Source: Bondarzewia mesenterica (Eukaryota > Basidiomycota > Agaricomycetes > Russulales > Bondarzewiaceae). Taken from it: 64,000 nt of DNA. The DNA lies in assembly GCA_004802705.1 (NCBI GenBank), contig SGPL01000129.1, positions 1 through 64,000 of the forward strand, given 5' to 3'. Position numbers and translations under genes: made by a program. Positions 58,781 to 64,000 of this stretch are shown one piece after another (within the stretch, counting starts at the first letter, position 1; each line of letters opens with the position of its first letter). Below the pieces are notes generated by a model. It was not told the DNA's origin. It ran no database searches and saw only the letters and a list, made by a program, of their open reading frames with translations.

Positions 58781-60080
58781 TACATCCAAGTTAGCTTGAG
58801 CTTGGTTGTTGAGCTAAGCGCCAAATACGAATGAGGAAGTTCAAGATCGAATTATTGGCTTCAGTAAGGAAGTATCTTATCCTGGATCCCAGTCATCGGA
58901 CGTTTTCGAATGCTTCGGCGCCAGTTCCAACTTCGTGCCTACCGAGATTCTATCCTCTGGCGGCAATCCTCGGAAGATTGGTTGTCGCATTTCATTACAT
59001 CCAACACGGGAGAAGACATGTATCATGACGAACCATCTATTCTCTCGCATTCCATTCAAGGGGCCGTCCTGCGCACGCACAAGATAAAGCTTTAGTGATG
59101 GATATGCCAACAGTGATAGTGACTAGAGCGACACCAAAGACAAAGGGATGCCTAACAATCTTGCCCACATCGTACGCATCAAGCCCCGTAGACCCTATGG
59201 CATACTGGAGGACGTCAATCGGTTACGAAGCAACTCTTCAAGTTGTCGTCCGTCTTCGCCGAGGAACTTGAAGTATCGACAGCCATCCATGAATAAAAGG
59301 AAGACATTGACGTAGAGATCCAAGGACCTTATTGGTTCCTCACCTTTTCCAAACTATGCACGCCCGTCTACACGAATTTATATGTATGAGACTGACTGCT
59401 AGATGAAGGTGCGTGCCCGCAGTGTCTGGTAGAAACTCACGTTGAATGGGCGGGATATCACATTAGGTCGTCTTTGACCGGACCTTCTTCAAACACGCGG
59501 CTGCCTCGAGCACGTTCATCTGGAGAAATCGAAGAACGTCGCATAGAGGAGCCTGATTCACAGTTGAATACGCGATGACCCCCCTCTCCCCCACACAATG
59601 CTCACTGTTTGAGCATCTGCGCCACAAACCCTTCGCCATCGGGTACTGTTCGCCCTTTTCGTTTTCGTGACGGTCAGATACGTCAGGAATCCTTAGCGGA
59701 AGGTCCCGCCAGGTCCCGAGGGGCTTCCCATCGTGGGAAACATCATGCAGCCCACCAGCAAGCAATGGCTGACCTTTACTGACTGGAAAGGGACTTACGG
59801 TGAGAAAATCCCAATTGCTTCCTTGTTTCCCCTCCCCCTGCTAACATTTCCGATTGGATGCTCAAGATGGTGTGGTCTACTTATTTCAACATCCTTGGGC
59901 AGACCTTCCTCATGCTCAACTCGTAAGAAATGGCTTCGAACCGTGAAGATCGATATTGGCGATGTACGCCACGAGTTATTTGAGGATCCCGGTCTTGATC
60001 TGTTCTCCGATGCCAGCGTATGCCCCTTTCCTTCATTGAGCTCTATCCTCTCTGATCCTGTCCAGAGATGCATTCATTTT
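57971..60080 (+). repeat. Segmental duplication, copy A (sedolisin 3' part to P450 start)
   Basis: Copy A runs from the SGDGGVSG coding region of the sedolisin past its end to the broken P450 start. Copy B is at 60868-62611. Both share the order of blocks cattcgc(c/t)tccggtgatggg, tttgaacccgttgatttatag, atgaggaagttcaagat and tctggagaaa...gaggagcctgattcacag, with many small indels. Confidence 0.8.
59650..60080 (+). pseudogene. Cytochrome P450 N-terminal remnant
   Basis: A membrane anchor VLFALFVFVTVRYVRNP is followed by TAG (59694-59696), then RKVPPGPEGLPIVGNIMQP, the proline-rich hinge of microsomal P450s, and TSKQWLTFTDWKGTYG up to a GT splice site at 59801. After the intron, VVYFNILGQTFLMLNS can be read only with a frame change and ends in TAA. 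No oxygen-binding helix, ExxR or heme loop follows. It is not part of the P450 at 47.5 kb. Confidence 0.72.
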
Positions 60081-60867
60081 CACTGTCAAGTACCCCCGCG
60101 AGCACATCCATCGAATATGCGAGCACGCGCCAGCCATGATTTTCCTTTTCCTTTGAAAACTGGCACAGTGTCCATCGTCACTACCCGTGCAGTCGCGTCG
60201 AGCAGGCCGCTTTGTGACTGCGTTGTCCGGGAGCCTCAGAGCTGCGGTCGTCGTCAACAAAAAATTCCGGATCGAATTGGAGTCAGCTCGTGGAAGTGCT
60301 GTTTCTGAAAGACCTCTCGAAAGCCGGTCCACCCTACCTCAAGAAGATTGGTCGTTGTCAGCCCATCAATCTCAGAGAGACTCGGTCGGCTTCTTGGACG
60401 CCCTCTTTCGAAGGACCGGTCGGTACATCTCGTACCATTCGACTTCATCTTGAGTTAGAAGACTCTACAACATCGGTTTTCTTCTGGCCGGTAAGCATAA
60501 ACGAGGGAGGCCAGGAAATTTGTCATGATAGGCGTCGCCAACGGTCAGCAATACGAAGCGGCCACATCTCGACGTAGATGAACGTTCAGGGAAACGGAAC
60601 GCTGGACAAAGCCAGGGACAAAAACCATTGAAGCGGCCACAAGACTACATTTCCAAGACAATAGCGTCGGGATGTTTGAGAGAAACTGGGGAAACTGACA
60701 GAAAGACCACGCCATCATCTATGCCCGCCGAGCGTCTCCGTCCCCGTGGCCGGTTATGGTTCACAGGCTAGTGACTATCGTTCAACGGCATTGAACATAC
60801 GGACCGGTCAAACAGACAGCAACGGATTATTGAAAGCCAGTGATCAAGTGATGCTCTGATGTACACC
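60081..60867. other. Spacer between the duplicated copies
   Basis: Plus-strand frames near 60187-60577 contain protein-like pieces (LLGRPLSKDRS-like in one frame, VVNKKFRIELESARG in another) but no frame is kept. Probably another decayed gene; I cannot name it. Confidence 0.3.
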
Positions 60868-61500
60868 ATTCGCTTCCGGTGATGGGGGGTCTCAGGGGTT
60901 CAGAGTCAGCCCTGCACCAGTTTCCGGCCTGTATGTCCAGGAGCGTGTCCCTAGTACGTTTCTAGTTCATGGAAGCCTCTTCATTATTCTCACCAGTCTG
61001 CAGCGTCACCTCCGTTGGGTGTACAACTGGTGTTAGTCCCGAGGTGGCAGCAACTCTCTCGGGCGACTTCTCCAACTACTTCGACCGTCCTTCATACCAG
61101 GATGATGCCGCCTCAGCTTACCTCGAAACTCTAGGGAGTACAAACACTCCGGGCTGTACAACTCGACCTCACGTGCATTTCCCGATGTGGACGTGCCAGC
61201 CGAGAATGTCATTATCGCATTCGAAGGCAGGTTCACGCTCGTCGCAGGGATGAGCTGTGCCAGTCCAATATCTGCGAGCATTATTGCGCTCACCAATGAC
61301 AAGCTTATCGCCGCGGGGAAGAGCGTGGTTGGATTTTTGAACCCGTTGATTTATAGCTCTCCTAGCGCGTTCAATGACAGTACTTCCGGTATGTAACTTT
61401 GTCTTCACGCCCTTTGTGCGAGGCTCACGTATCAATGGGATTCAGATGATAACCCCAGGCGCAATAATAATACATTTCCCACTGCATCGGGATGGGACCC
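60868..61500 (+). pseudogene. Second sedolisin fragment
   Basis: Copy-B counterpart of the sedolisin 3' half: GVSPEVAATLSGDFSNYFDR with PSYQDDAASAYLETLGSTN, then NVIIAFEGRFTLVAGMSCAS in a shifted frame, and GFLNPLIYSSPSAFNDSTSG. The Ser loop reads AGMSC instead of AGTSC and several frame changes occur. It has no prodomain, Glu or Asp of the triad. Confidence 0.75.
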
Positions 61501-62611
61501 AGTAAGTGTCACCTCATCGTTCTTGTTCATCCGTATTTTAATAACTTCGATGGAAGGTGATTGGTTTTGGCTCGCCCACCTACTCCGCTTGAGAGCGGCT
61601 GCAGAGTTGTCATGAAAGAAAACTCTTCGTCTTTCACTAGCATCGGGAACAAAGCACTATCGGTACATCCAGGTTAGCTTGAGCTTGGTTGTTGAGCTGG
61701 GCGCCAAATACGGATACGGATGAGGAAGTTCAAGATTGCATTATTGGCTGCTGTCCTGGATCCAAACCACTGGACCTTTCGAGTGCTTCTGCGCGTGCCT
61801 ACTGGGACCCTACCCTTCGGTGGCAAGCCTCGGAAGATTGGTTGTCGCATCTCATCACATCCGACACACAAGACACGTATGGGGACGAACCATCTATTCC
61901 TCCGCATTCCCTTCAAGAGGCCGTCTCGTGCACATGCGGGATACAGCATTAGTAATGGATACGGCGCTGGTGACAGAGCAACGTCTGGCTCACGGGACAT
62001 CGAAGAGGAAGTGATACCTTGAGAAACTTGCCCAGATCGTAACCATCAAGCCCCGTAGGTCCCGTTGCCCAATTGAGTGTGCCCATGGCATACCCGAGGA
62101 CACCGATCGATTACGAAACAATTCTTTGTGTTGTCGTGATCTTCGCCCGGGAAGTTGGAGTGTCGACGGCCACCCATGAAAGGAAGGAGACCTTAACGTA
62201 GAAACCCAAGGATCTCGGTGTTTTTTTTTTCAGACCTGTGAACGACCGTCAACACGAATTATGCGCCAGGTGAAGGTGCGCGCCCGCATCTTACGTCGCC
62301 TCCGACTGGACCACGCAGCCGCCCTGAGCCGTCCATCTGGAGAAACAGAATCCATCGCGCTGAGGAGCCTGATTCACAGTTTTGGGTTCTTCTCTACGAC
62401 ACTTAAGGTGTCTTTCCCCAAGTCTCTGACTGCAGCCGATCTCGATGAACCTCCACCACCTCCGTCCTGGCTATCGAAGGCCAGACCGTGAGGATCGATA
62501 TTCGCGTGTAAGACCCGAGGGTCTTCAACATCTTCTCTGGTACCAGGGTACGTTCCTTCATCGAGCTCGATCCTCTCAAACCCTGTACAGAGATACCGAT
62601 GCGATTCATTC
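60868..62611 (+). repeat. Segmental duplication, copy B
   Basis: Direct copy of 57971-60080, about 1.7 kb against 2.1 kb because the P450 anchor and first exon region (about 59600-59900) is missing here. Divergence by eye is roughly 10-20 percent, so the duplication is old. Confidence 0.8.
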
Positions 62612-62924
62612 ACGCCCTCGTTTAGGGAAAAAAGTCCCTCCAAAGGTACTGCACAGACCAACCTGCCCGAAAGTTCAAGATCCTCCCTTTAAACCCAACG
62701 TTCCGTTCGACGGGATCGGGTAAACGTTTCGATGGAGATCGTGGAGCACTGTTGCCATTGATGGCAGGCTGTTTGTTCGGCGTTCATTCCGCGGGTGTAC
62801 AAAAAAAAAGAACACAGCGAACTGAGCAATGCACTCCCGATGAGCCTGCCAGTGATCCAAGGAGCCTAAACCGTCCACTTGCCTTTCATCTCCGTCCGTT
62901 TCGAACCTTGATATCCATTCAACC
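62612..62924. other. No gene recognised
   Basis: Short interval between the duplication and the terminal repeat array; only short open frames. Confidence 0.35.
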
Positions 62925-63620
62925 TCCTGCCAACCACGCGCACAAGAGAAAAAAAATCGACGAGAAGGTTTTTATTGCATTTCTGAAAACCAGAGCTGAG
63001 AGACGTACATCCTGCGTGCTGGCTGCGCGTCTCTCGACTCATTCTGAGTTATCCCAAAGTTATCCTTGCCAGTCATTGACCAAATCGAATCGGAGAAGCC
63101 ACGCGGATCGACGATCAGATGCACAAGAAGAAGAAAAAAAACACCGACGAGCAGGTTTTTTTATTTTATTCTTAAAAATCTGAGCGAGGAGACCTACCAT
63201 ACTTCCATGCCTGGCTGCCCGTCTCTCAACTCAGAATGAGTTATCCTCGCCAGTCCTTGACCGATATCGAATCAGAGAAGCCAGCAGATCGACGATCAGG
63301 ATCAGCCTCCTGCAACCAGGCACAGAAGAAGAAACAGAATGAGTTATCCTCGCCAGTCATTGACCAAATCGAATCGGAGAAGCCACGCGGATCGACGATC
63401 AGAATCAGCCTCCTGCCAACCAGATGCACAAGAAGAAAAAAAAATTAATAAGAAGGGTTTTATTGTATTTAAAAACATCTGAACGAGGAGACGTACCACA
63501 CATACATGCTGGCTGCGCGTCTGTCAACTCATTCTGAGTTATCCTCGCCAGTCCTTGACCGAAATCGAATCGGAGAAACCATGAGGATCGACGAGCTGAT
63601 TGCAACGGTCCCGTAAAAAC
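62925..63620. repeat. Degenerate tandem array of ~200-bp units
   Basis: The core gagttatcctcgccagtc(a/c)ttgacc, atcgaatcggagaagcca, cggatcgacgatcag occurs at 63053-63118, 63238-63299, 63340-63404 and 63536-63594. Between cores come gatgcacaagaagaaa, an A-run, a T-rich stretch (ggtttttattg), then gaggagacgtacca and ctggctgcgcgtctctcaactc. Two or three full units and one shortened unit are seen. No coding function is evident. Confidence 0.82.
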
Positions 63621-64000
63621 AGATCGTGCGCGCAGAAGGAGGGTGAGCGTACCAGTATACCATACCACACCACGCCACGCCACACCCTCGGAAGACGTCG
63701 GGATTTCGGTTGCGAGATTCGCACTGTACCGCACAATCCCGCTGTACTCCGCACTCGCAGTGCCACTAGCATGCACAAAGGCAGGACTCCATGCCTGCTC
63801 CATGAACGTGCAGATCAGGATCCCGCGAAGTGTGGCGTCAGCAAGCAAGCAAGCTATGTAGTCCCGACTTGAGCTTGCAGGTTCAGATCTGAAGGCCGGC
63901 CAATGGATCCGACTCAAAGGCGGACGGACATGCCATGTCGATGGATTGTCCTCGCCACATATCCTACTATCCGCTTCCGGCTTGCCACGCGTGGAAGTTG
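63621..64000. other. Window end; no gene recognised
   Basis: Contains a ccacgcc/ccacacc run near 63670-63690. A minus-strand frame covers 63405-63917 but includes the repeat array and has no motif. Confidence 0.35.

Overview
The window looks like nuclear DNA of a basidiomycete, most likely an agaricomycete. Protein-coding genes are split by many short GT-AG introns of about 50-70 bases. The recognisable families are typical of that group: HET, F-box, P450, sedolisin, Zys3-like secreted proteins and a Cys-rich/HECT-like family. All gene models are by eye, without transcripts; family names rest on recognised motifs, not on a search.

Layout. 0.8-2.4 kb: RING-finger gene (-). 2.4-4.8 kb: no gene seen. 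4.8-5.9 kb: C-terminal part of a nucleoporin Nup85-like gene with a one-base frame break. 7.1-7.4 kb: tiny Cys/His-rich gene. 9.6-12.4 kb: intact F-BAR/RhoGAP gene of the Rgd1 type (+). 13.0-14.4 kb: F-box gene (-) with frame problems. 14.4-22.2 kb: gene-poor, with an 838-bp terminal-inverted-repeat element at 20.9-21.7 kb. 22.3-22.7 kb: small secreted Zys3-like gene with a TATA box. 23.7-24.6 kb: two tRNA-derived SINE-like copies head to head, making a hairpin with arms of about 430 bp.

25.7-44.4 kb is proposed as one large decaying mobile element of about 18.7 kb. It has a DDE (rve-type) integrase gene at the left (two in-frame stops) and a Cys-rich plus HECT-like gene at the right (-) that still reads through. 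Between them lie a 461-residue ORF of unknown function, a broken BRAP2/Etp1-type RING gene, a promoterless middle fragment of a SEY1-type dynamin-like GTPase gene, a hairpin-forming minisatellite and several internal duplications. Both flanks carry TTTATCA-like motifs in opposite orientations. A 296-bp TA-flanked MITE sits near the right edge.

44.5-64 kb returns to host-like genes: two small unknown genes, a WD40 remnant, a cytochrome P450 (47.5-50.1 kb) with a frame break just before the heme loop, an intact 600-residue HET-domain gene (-), a neighbouring membrane-protein gene (-), an unknown two-exon gene (54.4-55.4 kb), and a decayed sedolisin followed by a decayed P450 N-terminus. Part of that last block is repeated directly at 60.9-62.6 kb. 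The window ends in a degenerate roughly 200-bp repeat array.

Taken together this is a stretch of ordinary housekeeping and signalling genes invaded by a large gene-capturing element and several non-autonomous repeats, next to a fast-evolving incompatibility/P450/protease neighbourhood. Single-base frame breaks in otherwise good genes could be real or assembly errors; the N runs at 23.9-24.1 and 33.2-36.3 kb show that base quality is uneven.
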